Of a stretch of DNA of 64,000 bases, positions 36,035-45,539 are shown piece after piece. Position 1 is the stretch's first letter. Each line of letters begins with the position of its first letter. The notes beneath the pieces are model-generated. The model ran no database searches, was not told where the DNA came from, and worked only from the letters and a program-made list of their open reading frames with translations. This DNA comes from CAYFLR01 sp964343805 (lineage in GTDB: Bacteria; Bdellovibrionota_B; Oligoflexia; CAYFLR01). Made by a program: the position numbers and the translations under genes. The stretch spans positions 1 to 64,000 of the forward strand of contig CAYFLR010000018.1 of assembly GCA_964343805.1 (NCBI GenBank). Direction: 5' to 3'.

Positions 36035-36098
36035 TTCTAGGCAATAAAATTGCGTTTTTGAAGTCAGGTTAGAAGTTGTTAATAAGGAGGTTTGATTT

Positions 36099-36542
36099 AT
36101 GCCTAGTTATGTACTTCAAGACAAATGCGATGGCTGTAAAGGTCAAGATAAAACAGCGTGTCAGCATATCTGTCCAAACGATCTAATGGTGTTAAACAAG
36201 GATACAAGTAAGGCTTATAACCAAGATGTGTCTATGTGCTGGGAATGCTATAACTGCGTTAAAATTTGCCCATCACAAGCGGTTGAGGTTAGAGGCTATG
36301 CAGACTTTGTACCCCTTGGTGCTCAGGTAACTCCCATGAGAAGTTCCGACTCCATCATGTGGACAATTAAGTTCCGTAATGAGCAAGTTAAGCGTTTTAA
36401 GTTCCCCATTCGTACCACTCAAGAAGGTAAAGCTGAGCCAAACGGCGGCTACGCAGTTCATGATGATTTAGATAATGAGCTGATGGCAACTGAGCCTGAG
36501 TCCAGCGGTTTATCTGGTTTACCAACGGTAAAAAACGGGTAG
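36099..36542 (+). CDS. aprB: adenylylsulfate (APS) reductase beta subunit
   Basis: The iron-sulfur subunit of APS reductase, which carries electrons to the flavin of AprA. Two [4Fe-4S] motifs are visible: CDGCKGQDKTACQHICP and CWECYNCVKICP. The C-terminal ~80 residues form the tail that wraps around AprA (NGGYAVHDDLDNELMATEPE). Length 147 is typical. A near-perfect ribosome binding site suggests high expression. It leads the rightward series of sulfur genes and is 42 bases before aprA. Confidence 0.97.
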   Translation: MPSYVLQDKCDGCKGQDKTACQHICPNDLMVLNKDTSKAYNQDVSMCWECYNCVKICPSQAVEVRGYADFVPLGAQVTPMRSSDSIMWTIKFRNEQVKRFKFPIRTTQEGKAEPNGGYAVHDDLDNELMATEPESSGLSGLPTVKNG

Positions 36543-36584
36543 GAATTAATTAACACTAATCCTTAAATAAGGGAGGATTTTATA

Positions 36585-38459
36585 ATGGCTAACTTTGAAA
36601 CTGTTGAAGTGACCACTGATTTTTTGATCCTTGGTGGTGGTATGGCTGCATGTGGTGCTGCTGTTGAAGCTGCTCATTGGGCAAAACAAAAAAATTTAAA
36701 AGTAACATTAGTTGACAAAGCTTCTATGGAAAGAAGTGGCGCTGTAGCTATGGGACTTTCCGCTATCAACCAATACGTTGGTTTAAAAGATGGCGAAAAT
36801 ACTCTAGAAGATTATATCCGTTACGTTCGTAATGACTTAATGGGTGTATGTCGTGAAGACTTAGTAGCTAACATTGCTCGTCACGTTGACTCTTCCGTTC
36901 ATATGTTTGAGAAATGGGGACTCCCCATTTGGAAAGATAAAGACGGCGGATACGTACACGAAGGTCGTTGGCAATTAATGATCAATGGTGAATCCTACAA
37001 AGTAATCGTAGCAGAAGCTGCTAAGAATGCTATGGATCCTGATGAAATTTATGAGCGTATTTTTATCGTTGGTCCTTTAATGGATGGCGATCGTTGTGCA
37101 GGAGCTATCGGCTTTAGCGTACGCGAAGAAAAAATCTACGTTTTCAAAGCAAAAGCTACGCTCGCTTCTATGGGTGGAGCTGTTCACGTATTTAAACCTC
37201 GTTCTTCTGGTGAAGGTCTTGGCCGTGCTTGGTACCCACCATGGAATTCCGGTTCTTCCGCTTACTTTACACTACAAGCTGGTTGTGAAATGACTTGTCA
37301 AGAAGTTCGTTTTATTCCAGTTCGTTTTAAAGATGCTTACGGACCAGTTGGTGCTTGGTTCTTACTCTTCAAATCAAGAGCTACCAACGGATTAGGTGAG
37401 TCCTACATGGAAACTCGTCGTCCTGAGTTAGAAAACTGGCAACCATATGGTAAGGTTAAACCTGTACCTGCTAACTTACGTAACTACCTCATGATGCTAG
37501 ACGTTATGGAAGGTAAAGGACCTATCTACATGAGAACTGAAGAAGCTATCCAAAAGATTGCTAATGACGTTCCAGATGAGAAAGAGCGTAAGAAAAAGCT
37601 TAAAGAACTCGAAGCAGAAGCATGGGAAGATTTCTTAGATATGACTATCTCTCAAGCTATCCTATGGGCAGCTTCTGATGTTCAACCTGAGAAAAAATGC
37701 TCTGAAATCGCTGCTGCTGAGCCTTACTTTATTGGATCTCACTCAGGCGCTTCCGGTGCTTGGTTAAGTGGACCTAAAGACTTAGCTCCAGATGATTATT
37801 TCTGGGGATATGCTCAAATGTCAACCGTTAAGGGTCTTTTCTGTGCTGGTGACGCCTCTGGTGCTTCTAGCCATAAATTCTCTTCCGGAAGTCATGCTGA
37901 AGGTCGTATTGCTGCTAAAGCTGCTATCAAATTCATCGTTGAGAACAATACTCAACCAGAAGTTAGCGCTGATGCGGTAAAAGAATACTCAGACAAAATC
38001 TTAGCTCCTCTAAATACCTACGAGCAGCACAAAGATTTAACTACAGATCCTGAAGTTAACCCACATTACATTGTTCCTAAGCAATATCTTTTCCGTCTCC
38101 AAAAGATTATGGATGAGTACGCTGCAGGAATCTCTGCTCAATTTATGACAAGTAAAGAGCAACTTGAAAAAGGATTAGAGTTACTTCAAGTATTGAAAGA
38201 AGATGCTGAAAAATTAGCAGCAACTGACCTTCATGACTTGATGAGATGTTGGGAAAATATCCAAAGAACATGGCAAGCAGAAGCTCATGTTCGTACCATG
38301 CTGTTCCGTAATGAAACCAGATGGCCAGGATACTACTTCAGAGCTGATACACCTTCCATGAACCAAGATGATTGGAAAGTATTTGCTAACTGTACATACG
38401 ATCCAAAAACAAATGAGTGGGAAATGGTTAAACGTCCAATTCACCAAATTTGTGAATAA
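36585..38459 (+). CDS. aprA: adenylylsulfate (APS) reductase alpha subunit
   Basis: This cytoplasmic FAD subunit reduces APS to sulfite and AMP. Visible features are the FAD-binding FLILGGGMAACGAAVEAAH, the VDKASMERSGAVAMGL segment, the active-site GSHSGASGAW and the arginine-bearing NETRWPGYYFRAD near the C-terminus. Length 624 fits the family (about 620-670). Codon use is strongly biased to CGT, GCT and GGT, as in highly expressed genes. The same enzyme runs in reverse in sulfur oxidisers; the qmo genes next door and the absence of dsrEFH favour reduction here. No sat gene for making APS is in the window. Confidence 0.98.
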   Translation: MANFETVEVTTDFLILGGGMAACGAAVEAAHWAKQKNLKVTLVDKASMERSGAVAMGLSAINQYVGLKDGENTLEDYIRYVRNDLMGVCREDLVANIARHVDSSVHMFEKWGLPIWKDKDGGYVHEGRWQLMINGESYKVIVAEAAKNAMDPDEIYERIFIVGPLMDGDRCAGAIGFSVREEKIYVFKAKATLASMGGAVHVFKPRSSGEGLGRAWYPPWNSGSSAYFTLQAGCEMTCQEVRFIPVRFKDAYGPVGAWFLLFKSRATNGLGESYMETRRPELENWQPYGKVKPVPANLRNYLMMLDVMEGKGPIYMRTEEAIQKIANDVPDEKERKKKLKELEAEAWEDFLDMTISQAILWAASDVQPEKKCSEIAAAEPYFIGSHSGASGAWLSGPKDLAPDDYFWGYAQMSTVKGLFCAGDASGASSHKFSSGSHAEGRIAAKAAIKFIVENNTQPEVSADAVKEYSDKILAPLNTYEQHKDLTTDPEVNPHYIVPKQYLFRLQKIMDEYAAGISAQFMTSKEQLEKGLELLQVLKEDAEKLAATDLHDLMRCWENIQRTWQAEAHVRTMLFRNETRWPGYYFRADTPSMNQDDWKVFANCTYDPKTNEWEMVKRPIHQICE

Positions 38460-38475
38460 TTAATGTAATTCAGAT

Positions 38476-38501
38476 ACCCCTTCAGTTTCGACTGAAGGGG
38501 T
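38476..38501 (+). terminator. 11-bp hairpin with TTCG loop after aprA
   Basis: ACCCCTTCAGT and ACTGAAGGGGT pair perfectly around a TTCG tetraloop. It is followed by TCTGATTTTG and not by a clean T run, so it is a weak terminator or an mRNA-stabilising end that sets aprBA expression above that of the downstream genes. Confidence 0.65.
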
Positions 38502-38531
38502 TCTGATTTTGAGAGAGAGAAAAAAAGAAAA

Positions 38532-39317
38532 ATGAACGATGAGAATTTAGATCAATTAGAAAAATTAACTGAAAAAGACACCTTTCAATTTACCTGTGAG
38601 AAAGGTCATAGCTGTTTTAACAAGTGTTGCACTGACGTGAATATCTTTTTAACTCCTTACGATGTAATTAGACTGAAGCAACACCTTAATTTAGAATCTG
38701 GTGATTTCTTAGCGAAATACACCATTTCTCCTTTTACTAAAGATCAAAAGCTGCCTGTTTTGATCTTAAAATTATTAGATGATGATAAAAAAACCTGTCC
38801 TTTTGTTACCAAAGAAGGATGCTCTGTATATGAGAATCGCCCATGGTCCTGCCGTATGTACCCTCTTGGACTGGCTTCTCAAAAAGTTCGATCTGAAGAT
38901 GTTGGAAATGAATATTACTTTCTCCAAAAAGATGATTTTTGTGAGGGAGTTAAAATGGATAAAGAGTGGACCGTTCTTAAATGGATGGATGACCAAAGTG
39001 TCAAAGAGTATGAAGAGTACAGCACTCTCTATCGTGAAATCTTACTTCATAAATATTTTGAAAAAGGTCAGGAACTGGGTCCAGACAAAATGGATATGTT
39101 CCACATGGTCTTTTACAATATAGATAAGTTCCGCGAGTTTATCTTCAGTAGTACTTTTCTTAATAGATTTGAAGTAAGCGAAGAAGAAATCGAACGATAC
39201 GAAAAAGATGATCTTGAGTTGTTGAAGTTTGGAGTCCAGTGGTTAAAACTCTGCCTTTTCAGCGAACGAACCATTCCTCTGAGGGGCGAGGTACCGGCGG
39301 AAGCGCCAGCGCCATAA
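38532..39317 (+). CDS. YkgJ-family cysteine-cluster protein
   Basis: The CxxxCC family signature is visible as CEKGHSCFNKCC, followed by CPFVTKEGCSVYENRPWSCRMYPL, which together likely bind a metal (zinc or iron) or a cluster. The rest (residues ~130-261) is acidic and helical with a Pro/Ala-rich end. It lies between aprBA and qmoABC, the position of proteins that could help assemble or protect Fe-S enzymes; this is inferred from context. YkgJ-type proteins are known near sulfur genes of sulfate reducers, but their biochemical role is not established. Confidence 0.82.
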   Translation: MNDENLDQLEKLTEKDTFQFTCEKGHSCFNKCCTDVNIFLTPYDVIRLKQHLNLESGDFLAKYTISPFTKDQKLPVLILKLLDDDKKTCPFVTKEGCSVYENRPWSCRMYPLGLASQKVRSEDVGNEYYFLQKDDFCEGVKMDKEWTVLKWMDDQSVKEYEEYSTLYREILLHKYFEKGQELGPDKMDMFHMVFYNIDKFREFIFSSTFLNRFEVSEEEIERYEKDDLELLKFGVQWLKLCLFSERTIPLRGEVPAEAPAP

Positions 39318-39361
39318 GACCCTTCGACCTGTATTAACAATTTAATATAAAGATTTCTATT

Positions 39362-40624
39362 ATGGATGATAGTAAACAAGGCAAAGTAATCGTAGTTGGT
39401 GGTGGGATTAGTGGCATCAGTACAGCCGTTGAGCTGGCGGAGTTTGGCTACCAGGTCACCTTAATCGAAAAAGAACCTTCCCTCGGTGGGCGTGTATCAA
39501 AGATGCACCAATACTTTCCCAAGTTGTGCCCTCCTTTTTGTGGATTGGAAATCTTTTATAAAAGATTAAGAACCCGAACTAATCTCGAAGTAATGACCCT
39601 CACCGAGATCCTTAATATTGAAGGGGATGCAGGTAATTACAAAGTTTCGGTGAAAGAACATCCTCGCTTTGTAAATGAAAAATGCACTGGCTGCGGCGAT
39701 TGTGCCAAGGCTTGTGACGTAAAACGTAAAAGCGATTATGATTATGGACTCGCTGAAACGGCTGGGGCTTATCTCCCTCATGAACTGTCCTATCCTTATA
39801 GGTATGTCATTGATAATGAGATCATGACGGATGAGAGTCGAAAAAAGTGTCAAGAGGCATGTAAGTATGACGCCATTGACTTTTCCATGAAAGTGGAAGA
39901 AAAAACTTTGGACGCTCAGGCCGTGATTTTCGCTACCGGTTGGAAACCTTATGAAGCTGAGAAGTTAGAAAACATCGATTATGGCCAATCAAAAGATATT
40001 ATAACTAATGTAATGATGGAACGATTGGCTGCCGTCAATGGTCCAACCCAAGGTGAAATTTTAAGACCTTCCGATAATAAAAAAGTAGAAAAAATTGCTT
40101 TTGTCCAGTGCATCGGTTCAAGAGATGAAAACCATCTAAGGTACTGTTCCACAGTATGCTGTATGGCTTCTTTGAAGCAAGTGAACTATGTTAGGGAAGC
40201 GAATCCGGATGCTGAAATTTATCTCTTTTACATCGATCTTCGTGCCCAAGGACGCTACGAAGATTTTCTTGCCAAGCTAGAAAAAGATGAGAAGCTCAAA
40301 CTGATTAAAGGAAAAGTAGCCCGTATCTATGATGGAGATGACAAATCACTCCAAGTGGAAGCGGAAGACATTTATTCCGGAAAAAAGTATCGAGAGAACG
40401 TGGATTTAGTTGTGCTCGCAACTGGTATGAATCCATCCTTTGCAGATGAAAGGTTGCCGCAAAAAGCCACTTTTGATCAATACGGTTTTCTCCCCGCAGC
40501 CCAAGAGAACAAAGGAATCTTCTCCGTAGGTTGTGCGAAGTCTCCATCGGATGTATCGAGCTGTATAAAAGATGCCGGTGCCGTATCCCTAAAAGTCATG
40601 CAATTTATTAACAAGGAAGTGTAA
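39362..40624 (+). CDS. qmoA: quinone-interacting oxidoreductase subunit QmoA (HdrA-like flavoprotein)
   Basis: The N-terminus has a dinucleotide-binding VVGGGISGISTAVELAEFG and LIEKEPSLGGRVSKMHQYFPKLCPPFCG, as in QmoA/HdrA. A ferredoxin-type insert carries CTGCGDCAKACD and a later KKCQEACKYDAIDF. The conserved ATGWKPYEAEKL motif is shared with QmoB. With QmoB and QmoC it passes electrons from menaquinol to AprBA. Length 420 is typical. It is 5 bases before qmoB. Confidence 0.95.
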   Translation: MDDSKQGKVIVVGGGISGISTAVELAEFGYQVTLIEKEPSLGGRVSKMHQYFPKLCPPFCGLEIFYKRLRTRTNLEVMTLTEILNIEGDAGNYKVSVKEHPRFVNEKCTGCGDCAKACDVKRKSDYDYGLAETAGAYLPHELSYPYRYVIDNEIMTDESRKKCQEACKYDAIDFSMKVEEKTLDAQAVIFATGWKPYEAEKLENIDYGQSKDIITNVMMERLAAVNGPTQGEILRPSDNKKVEKIAFVQCIGSRDENHLRYCSTVCCMASLKQVNYVREANPDAEIYLFYIDLRAQGRYEDFLAKLEKDEKLKLIKGKVARIYDGDDKSLQVEAEDIYSGKKYRENVDLVVLATGMNPSFADERLPQKATFDQYGFLPAAQENKGIFSVGCAKSPSDVSSCIKDAGAVSLKVMQFINKEV

Positions 40625-40629
40625 ATACC

Positions 40630-42768
40630 ATGGATAAAAATTTTGGAGTCTATCTTTGCAGTGGTTGTGGAATTGGTGACGCCATCAAGATGGAAGCTTT
40701 GGAAAAAGTGGCCACCAGTGAATATCACATGGAATGTTGTAAAACTCACGAGTGCTTTTGTAAAGGTGAAGGCCTCGAACTGATTCGCAAGGATGTGGAA
40801 GGGGGAGTGAATACTCTGACCATCGCAGCTTGTTCTCAGCGAGTTAATAATGATGTATTTAATTTTGGCGAAGACAAAATAGTCAGTCGTGTCAACTTGC
40901 GTGAGCATGTGGCTTGGAGCCAAAAAGCTCAAGACGAAGACACCATCATGATGGCAGAAGATTATCTGCGGATGGGAATCGTTAGAGCCCAAAAACATGA
41001 ACTCCCCGTTCCCTTCTTAGGTGAAGATCTCTCCGATCAAATCCTGGTTGTGGGTGGTGGTGTGGCCGGTTTAACAGCCGCTCTTGATGCTGCTGAACTG
41101 GACAAAGAAGTGAGCCTACTTGAAAGAGACGCGGAGCTAGGTGGTCGTGCAAAACAGATGCACAAGCAATATCCGAAAGCAGCTCCTTATGATCATCTCC
41201 CTCCCGTGGGAGTGGATGAACTCATTAAAAAGGTAGAAGATCATGGCAAAGTTACGGTTCATAAAGGGGCTGCACTGCTTGAAATTAGTGGGCAACCTGG
41301 ATTGTTCCAAGTTAAGTTTAAAACTTCTGCCGGTGACTCTGAAGCAAAAGTGGGTTCTGTTGTGCAAGCCACAGGTTGGAAACCCTATGAAGCCGAAAAA
41401 CTAGAGCATTTAAGTTACGGTAAACATCCTAACGTGATTACCAATGTAAAAATGGAAGAATTGGTTTCAGCAGGGGGCAAACTTGCGGCTCCTAATGGCA
41501 AACCCATTGACAGTGTGGCCTTTGTTCTTTGTGCAGGGCAAAGAGATGAAAACCACTTACCATATTGCTCCTCTGTTTGCTGTAATGTCTCACTGAAACA
41601 AGCACTTTATGTGAGAGAGCAATTCCCAGAAACCAAAGTGTACATATTCTACAGGGATATTCGTACTCCTGGTCAAAATGAAGATTTCTATCGCTTTGCC
41701 CAAGAAGATGAAGGCATCTTTTTAACCAAAGCTGAAAATACTAAAGTAGATGTTGAAGGGGACAAAGTTTTTGTTTCTGCTGATCAAACTCTTTTGGGTG
41801 AGCCGATTACCGTAGAAGCAGATATGGTTGTATTAGCAACCGGTATGGTTCCCACCGCTATTGATGAAGGTATCCTCAAATTGCAGTACCGTAAAGGGGA
41901 AGATCTTCCTGCTTTAAAATACGGTTTCCCAGATTCTCACTTTATCTGTTTTCCCTATGAAACACAGAGAACTGGCATCTATGCTGCGGGTACCACCCGT
42001 GCTCCCATGGGTATGGATGGTTCCAGTAATGATGGTACGGGAGCTGCTTTCAAAGCCATTCAAAGTAATAAATTAGTAGAAACCGGATCCTCCAACTTTC
42101 CAAGAATTGGAGATAAATCCTATCCTGAATTCTATCTCAATCGTTGTACTCAATGTAAACGTTGTACCGAAGAGTGTCCCTTTGGTACCTTAGATGAAGA
42201 TGAAAAAGGGACTCCTAAACCCAATCCAAACCGCTGTCGTCGTTGCGGTATCTGCATGGGAAGCTGCCCTGAGCGTATCATCTCTTTTGCTGATTATAAT
42301 GTGGATATGATCTCCAATCTCATTAAGGCAGTGGAAATTCCTGATGAGTTTGAAGAGAAACCTCGTATCCTCGCCTTTATATGTGAAAACGATGCTTATC
42401 CTGCACTAGATTTAGCTGGGATTCATAAGCTCCAATACTCACCCTATGTCAGGGTTATTCCAGTGCGATGTATTGGATCAGTAAGTAATGTATTTATCGC
42501 CGATGCCCTCTCTTGCGGTTATGACGGTATTTTACTTATCGGTTGTAAACATGGAGATGATTATCAGTGTCACTTTATTAAAGGAAGTGAGCTGCTCGGA
42601 ACCCGAGAAGAAAAACTGCAAGAAACTCTCAAAAGCCTGGTGCTAGAGCCTGAGCGTGTGAGAGCTATTCAACTAGCCATCAGTGAATATGGCAATCTAA
42701 GTAAAATATTTAATGACTATGTAGAAGAGCTAGAGCCATTTGGACCCAATCCATTCAAAGACATGTAA
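40630..42768 (+). CDS. qmoB: quinone-interacting oxidoreductase subunit QmoB (HdrA/MvhD-like)
   Basis: A 712-residue flavoprotein. It has an N-terminal Cys-rich region (LCSGCGIGDAI, ECCKTHECFC), an FAD domain (ILVVGGGVAGLTAALDAA, ERDAELGGRAKQMHKQYP), and two ferredoxin motifs (CTQCKRCTEECP and CRRCGICMGSCP). The C-terminal ~140 residues match MvhD, with AFICENDAYPALDLAG, RVIPVRCIGSV and GILLIGCKHGDDYQC. This layout is that of QmoB in sulfate reducers. It is the core of the Qmo complex that contacts AprBA. Confidence 0.95.
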   Translation: MDKNFGVYLCSGCGIGDAIKMEALEKVATSEYHMECCKTHECFCKGEGLELIRKDVEGGVNTLTIAACSQRVNNDVFNFGEDKIVSRVNLREHVAWSQKAQDEDTIMMAEDYLRMGIVRAQKHELPVPFLGEDLSDQILVVGGGVAGLTAALDAAELDKEVSLLERDAELGGRAKQMHKQYPKAAPYDHLPPVGVDELIKKVEDHGKVTVHKGAALLEISGQPGLFQVKFKTSAGDSEAKVGSVVQATGWKPYEAEKLEHLSYGKHPNVITNVKMEELVSAGGKLAAPNGKPIDSVAFVLCAGQRDENHLPYCSSVCCNVSLKQALYVREQFPETKVYIFYRDIRTPGQNEDFYRFAQEDEGIFLTKAENTKVDVEGDKVFVSADQTLLGEPITVEADMVVLATGMVPTAIDEGILKLQYRKGEDLPALKYGFPDSHFICFPYETQRTGIYAAGTTRAPMGMDGSSNDGTGAAFKAIQSNKLVETGSSNFPRIGDKSYPEFYLNRCTQCKRCTEECPFGTLDEDEKGTPKPNPNRCRRCGICMGSCPERIISFADYNVDMISNLIKAVEIPDEFEEKPRILAFICENDAYPALDLAGIHKLQYSPYVRVIPVRCIGSVSNVFIADALSCGYDGILLIGCKHGDDYQCHFIKGSELLGTREEKLQETLKSLVLEPERVRAIQLAISEYGNLSKIFNDYVEELEPFGPNPFKDM

Positions 42769-42779
42769 AGGAGTACGTC

Positions 42780-43898
42780 TTGAAAGAGAATGTGGTAAAC
42801 CCGGATTTAGGATTCGTAAAAGACATTTCCAAAGTAGGTGGCGGCACCGTCAAGAAATGCTATCAATGTGCAACCTGTTCGATTGTATGCGATAGCGCTC
42901 CCGATGATCGCCCTTTTCCTCGTCAGCAGATGTTGATGGCCCAATGGGGTCTTAAGGATAAGCTGATGAGTGATCCAGCTATTTGGCTATGTCATCAATG
43001 TGAAACATGTTCTATTCATTGTCCAAGAGAGGCCAAACCCATGGAGGTATTTGCCAAACTTCGTCAATTAGCTATAGAACATTACTCTCCTATGGGATTT
43101 ATGTATAAAATCCTGGCAGAGAAAAAATATCTTCCTATTGCCCTCGGTTTTCCAGTTGCGGTTCTATTTCTGGTTCTTGCAGTCACCGGTCGCCTGTCCA
43201 TTGAAGGTGGAACCGTTTTATACACTAAAATGTTTGAACATTTGACTATTGATATTATGTTCACCTCATTTTTCTTTTTAGGAGCATTTGCCGCCTTTAT
43301 CGGGGGAATGCGCTTTTGGAAAAATATGGCCAAAAATCATCCCAAAGAAGATGATAAGCCTGCAGTTCCTATTATAAAAGCACTCATTGCTCTGATTAAA
43401 GATATTGCCATCCATAAAAAATTTGATTCTTGTACTGGCAATGTGAAAAGAAAATTAGGCCATTTACTCATCATGTACGGGTTTATTGGTCTCTTTTTAA
43501 CCACGGCTTCTGCTGTGATCAGTATTTATGTATTTGATTACTATCCCATCCCACCTACCAACTTTATTAAAATACTTGGAAATGGAAGTGCGGTGGCGTT
43601 TTTGATTGGTCTCACCATTGTCACCATGTACCGCCTATCAGACCAAAAGAACCTGGATACCAAAGGAAACTTTTTCGATTGGATTTTACTGGTGGACTTT
43701 TGGCTGGTGGTTATCACCGGACTGCTTTGTGAGTTTCTAAGATTGCAAAACATTGCGTCTTTAGCTTACCCCATGTACTTTATCCATTTGGTGTTTGTAT
43801 TCTATGTCCTAGCATACTTCCCATTCACCAAATTTGCGCATCTCGGTTATCGTTTTATAGCCATGTTATATATAGCTCATACAAATAGAAAATATTAG
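42780..43898 (+). CDS. qmoC: quinone-interacting oxidoreductase subunit QmoC (HdrC-HdrE fusion)
   Basis: The first ~110 residues are HdrC-like with two [4Fe-4S] motifs (CYQCATCSIVCD and CHQCETCSIHCP). The rest is a membrane cytochrome b domain with about six helices (HLTIDIMFTSFFFLGAF, GHLLIMYGFIGLFLTTASAV), the quinone-oxidising part. The gene starts with TTG: AAAGGAG lies 6 bases upstream and there is no suitable ATG nearby. The fused HdrC-E layout is typical of QmoC. It is followed by dsrC after 27 bases. Confidence 0.94.
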   Translation: MKENVVNPDLGFVKDISKVGGGTVKKCYQCATCSIVCDSAPDDRPFPRQQMLMAQWGLKDKLMSDPAIWLCHQCETCSIHCPREAKPMEVFAKLRQLAIEHYSPMGFMYKILAEKKYLPIALGFPVAVLFLVLAVTGRLSIEGGTVLYTKMFEHLTIDIMFTSFFFLGAFAAFIGGMRFWKNMAKNHPKEDDKPAVPIIKALIALIKDIAIHKKFDSCTGNVKRKLGHLLIMYGFIGLFLTTASAVISIYVFDYYPIPPTNFIKILGNGSAVAFLIGLTIVTMYRLSDQKNLDTKGNFFDWILLVDFWLVVITGLLCEFLRLQNIASLAYPMYFIHLVFVFYVLAYFPFTKFAHLGYRFIAMLYIAHTNRKY

Positions 43899-43925
43899 TA
43901 ACCTTTAGTTTAGGAGAGGAAAATT

Positions 43926-44249
43926 ATGAGTGAAATGTCTATTAGTATTGATGGAAAAGATTACGAAATTGATGAGGATGGATTCATCCAAGATCCTGCA
44001 GTTTGGGATGAGGCAGTAGCTAAAGGATTAGCTAAAACTGAGGGTGTTGAAGAGATGACCGAAGATCACTGGAAAATTGTAAATTATCTTCGTGATTACT
44101 ATGCAAAATTCAACAGTGCTCCCATGATTCGTAAGCTTTGCAAAGAGACCGGCTTCAAGCTTAAGGTCATTTACGAGTTATTTCCCTCTGGCCCAGCGAA
44201 AGGTGCTTGTAAAGTAGCAGGACTACCTAAGCCAACAGGTTGTGTATAA
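43926..44249 (+). CDS. dsrC: DsrC sulfur-carrier protein
   Basis: DsrC is the co-substrate of sulfite reductase: it forms a trisulfide with DsrAB, which DsrMKJOP then reduces. Both conserved cysteines are in the mobile C-terminal arm GACKVAGLPKPTGCV (Cys95 and Cys106, ten residues apart), so it is a true DsrC and not a one-cysteine TusE. The body shows APMIRKLCKETGFKLK and YELFPSGPAKGA. Length 107 is typical. In many sulfate reducers dsrC is elsewhere in the genome; here it lies between qmoC and dsrA. Confidence 0.97.
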   Translation: MSEMSISIDGKDYEIDEDGFIQDPAVWDEAVAKGLAKTEGVEEMTEDHWKIVNYLRDYYAKFNSAPMIRKLCKETGFKLKVIYELFPSGPAKGACKVAGLPKPTGCV

Positions 44250-44309
44250 GTAGGTTTGAAAATTACTAGGTTGAAATAATCTATTCACTTAATAACAAGA
44301 GGGTGCAGT

Positions 44310-45503
44310 ATGGCAAATTTTGAGAAACGGAAAACTCCTCTGCTTGATGATCTTGAGAAGGGACCATGGCCTAGCTTTGTCAGCGAATTAAAGTCGATGC
44401 AAGGTGACAGCGAGATGGTCAATGACCTCATGGGGCAGTTGGAGCATTCTTACGCAACCAAAAAAGGTTATTGGAAACATGGTGGAATCGTTGGTGTGAT
44501 GGGATACGGTGGTGGAGTTATCGGAAGATATTCTGACATGGCTGAAGAGTACCCAGGTACCAAACATTTTCATACCGTTAGGGTAAACCATCCATCTGGT
44601 TGGTTTTATACCACAGACGCTCTACGTAAACTCTGTGATATATGGGAAAAACATGGCTCTGGTCTGACCAACATGCACGGTTCAACAGGAGACATCATTT
44701 TCTTAGGAACAACAACAGATGAGCTAGAACCTACTTTTGAAGAGTTGACCAATGCTGGTTTTGACTTAGGTGGTTCTGGATCTGATATGCGTACACCTAG
44801 CTGTTGTGTGGGACAAGCACGTTGTGAATGGGCTTGTTTTGATAGCATGGGTTGTACCAATGAAATCACTCAACATTTTCAAGACGAACTTCATCGTCCT
44901 TCATTTCCTTACAAGTTTAAGGTTAAGATGTCTGCCTGTCCAAATGACTGTGTCGCTTCTATCGCTCGTGCGGACCTTTCAGTCATCGGAACATGGAAAG
45001 ATGATATCCAAAAAGATGATGCTGAAGTGACCAAATATGTAGAAGGCGGTCTCAACATCATGAGAGATGTTGTGATGAATTGTCCTGCCAAATGTATGGA
45101 GTGGGATGGCAAAACTTTAGATATTGATAATAAAGGCTGTGTACGATGTATGCACTGTATCAATGTAATGCCTAAAGCTCTTGCACCTGGAAAACAAAGA
45201 GGTGCGGCACTTCTTCTTGGAGCAAAAGCTCCAATTATGGAAGGTGCAATGCTCTCTTCTGTGCTCGTGCCATTTATTGAAATGAAAGAGCCCTATGATG
45301 AGCTTAAAGACATCATTGAAGCCATTTGGGAACCTTGGTTAGAGCATGGTAAAAACCGTGAAAGAATCGGGGAATTCATTGAGAGAGTTGGAAAAGGAAA
45401 CTTCCTTGAGGAAATTGGAATTGATCCTGTTCCTGCAATGGTTAAGCATCCAAGAGAGAATCCTTATATCTTCTACGAAGAAGATGAGGATGAAGAAGAG
45501 TAA
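44310..45503 (+). CDS. dsrA: dissimilatory sulfite reductase alpha subunit
   Basis: DsrAB reduces sulfite by siroheme-[4Fe-4S] centres. The cysteines binding the siroheme-linked cluster are in CCVGQARCEWACF and SACPNDCVAS. The inserted ferredoxin domain has NCPAKCMEW and GCVRCMHCINVMPKAL. Helical N-terminus and siroheme-facing RVNHPSGWFY are present. Length 397 is at the short end of the family (often 400-440), the difference being at the termini. The tail is acidic (EEDEDEEE). The ribosome binding site AGAGGGTG precedes the ATG. Confidence 0.97.
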   Translation: MANFEKRKTPLLDDLEKGPWPSFVSELKSMQGDSEMVNDLMGQLEHSYATKKGYWKHGGIVGVMGYGGGVIGRYSDMAEEYPGTKHFHTVRVNHPSGWFYTTDALRKLCDIWEKHGSGLTNMHGSTGDIIFLGTTTDELEPTFEELTNAGFDLGGSGSDMRTPSCCVGQARCEWACFDSMGCTNEITQHFQDELHRPSFPYKFKVKMSACPNDCVASIARADLSVIGTWKDDIQKDDAEVTKYVEGGLNIMRDVVMNCPAKCMEWDGKTLDIDNKGCVRCMHCINVMPKALAPGKQRGAALLLGAKAPIMEGAMLSSVLVPFIEMKEPYDELKDIIEAIWEPWLEHGKNRERIGEFIERVGKGNFLEEIGIDPVPAMVKHPRENPYIFYEEDEDEEE

Positions 45504-45539
45504 TAGGTATAAAGCTAATATTTAGTGAGGAATACTACT

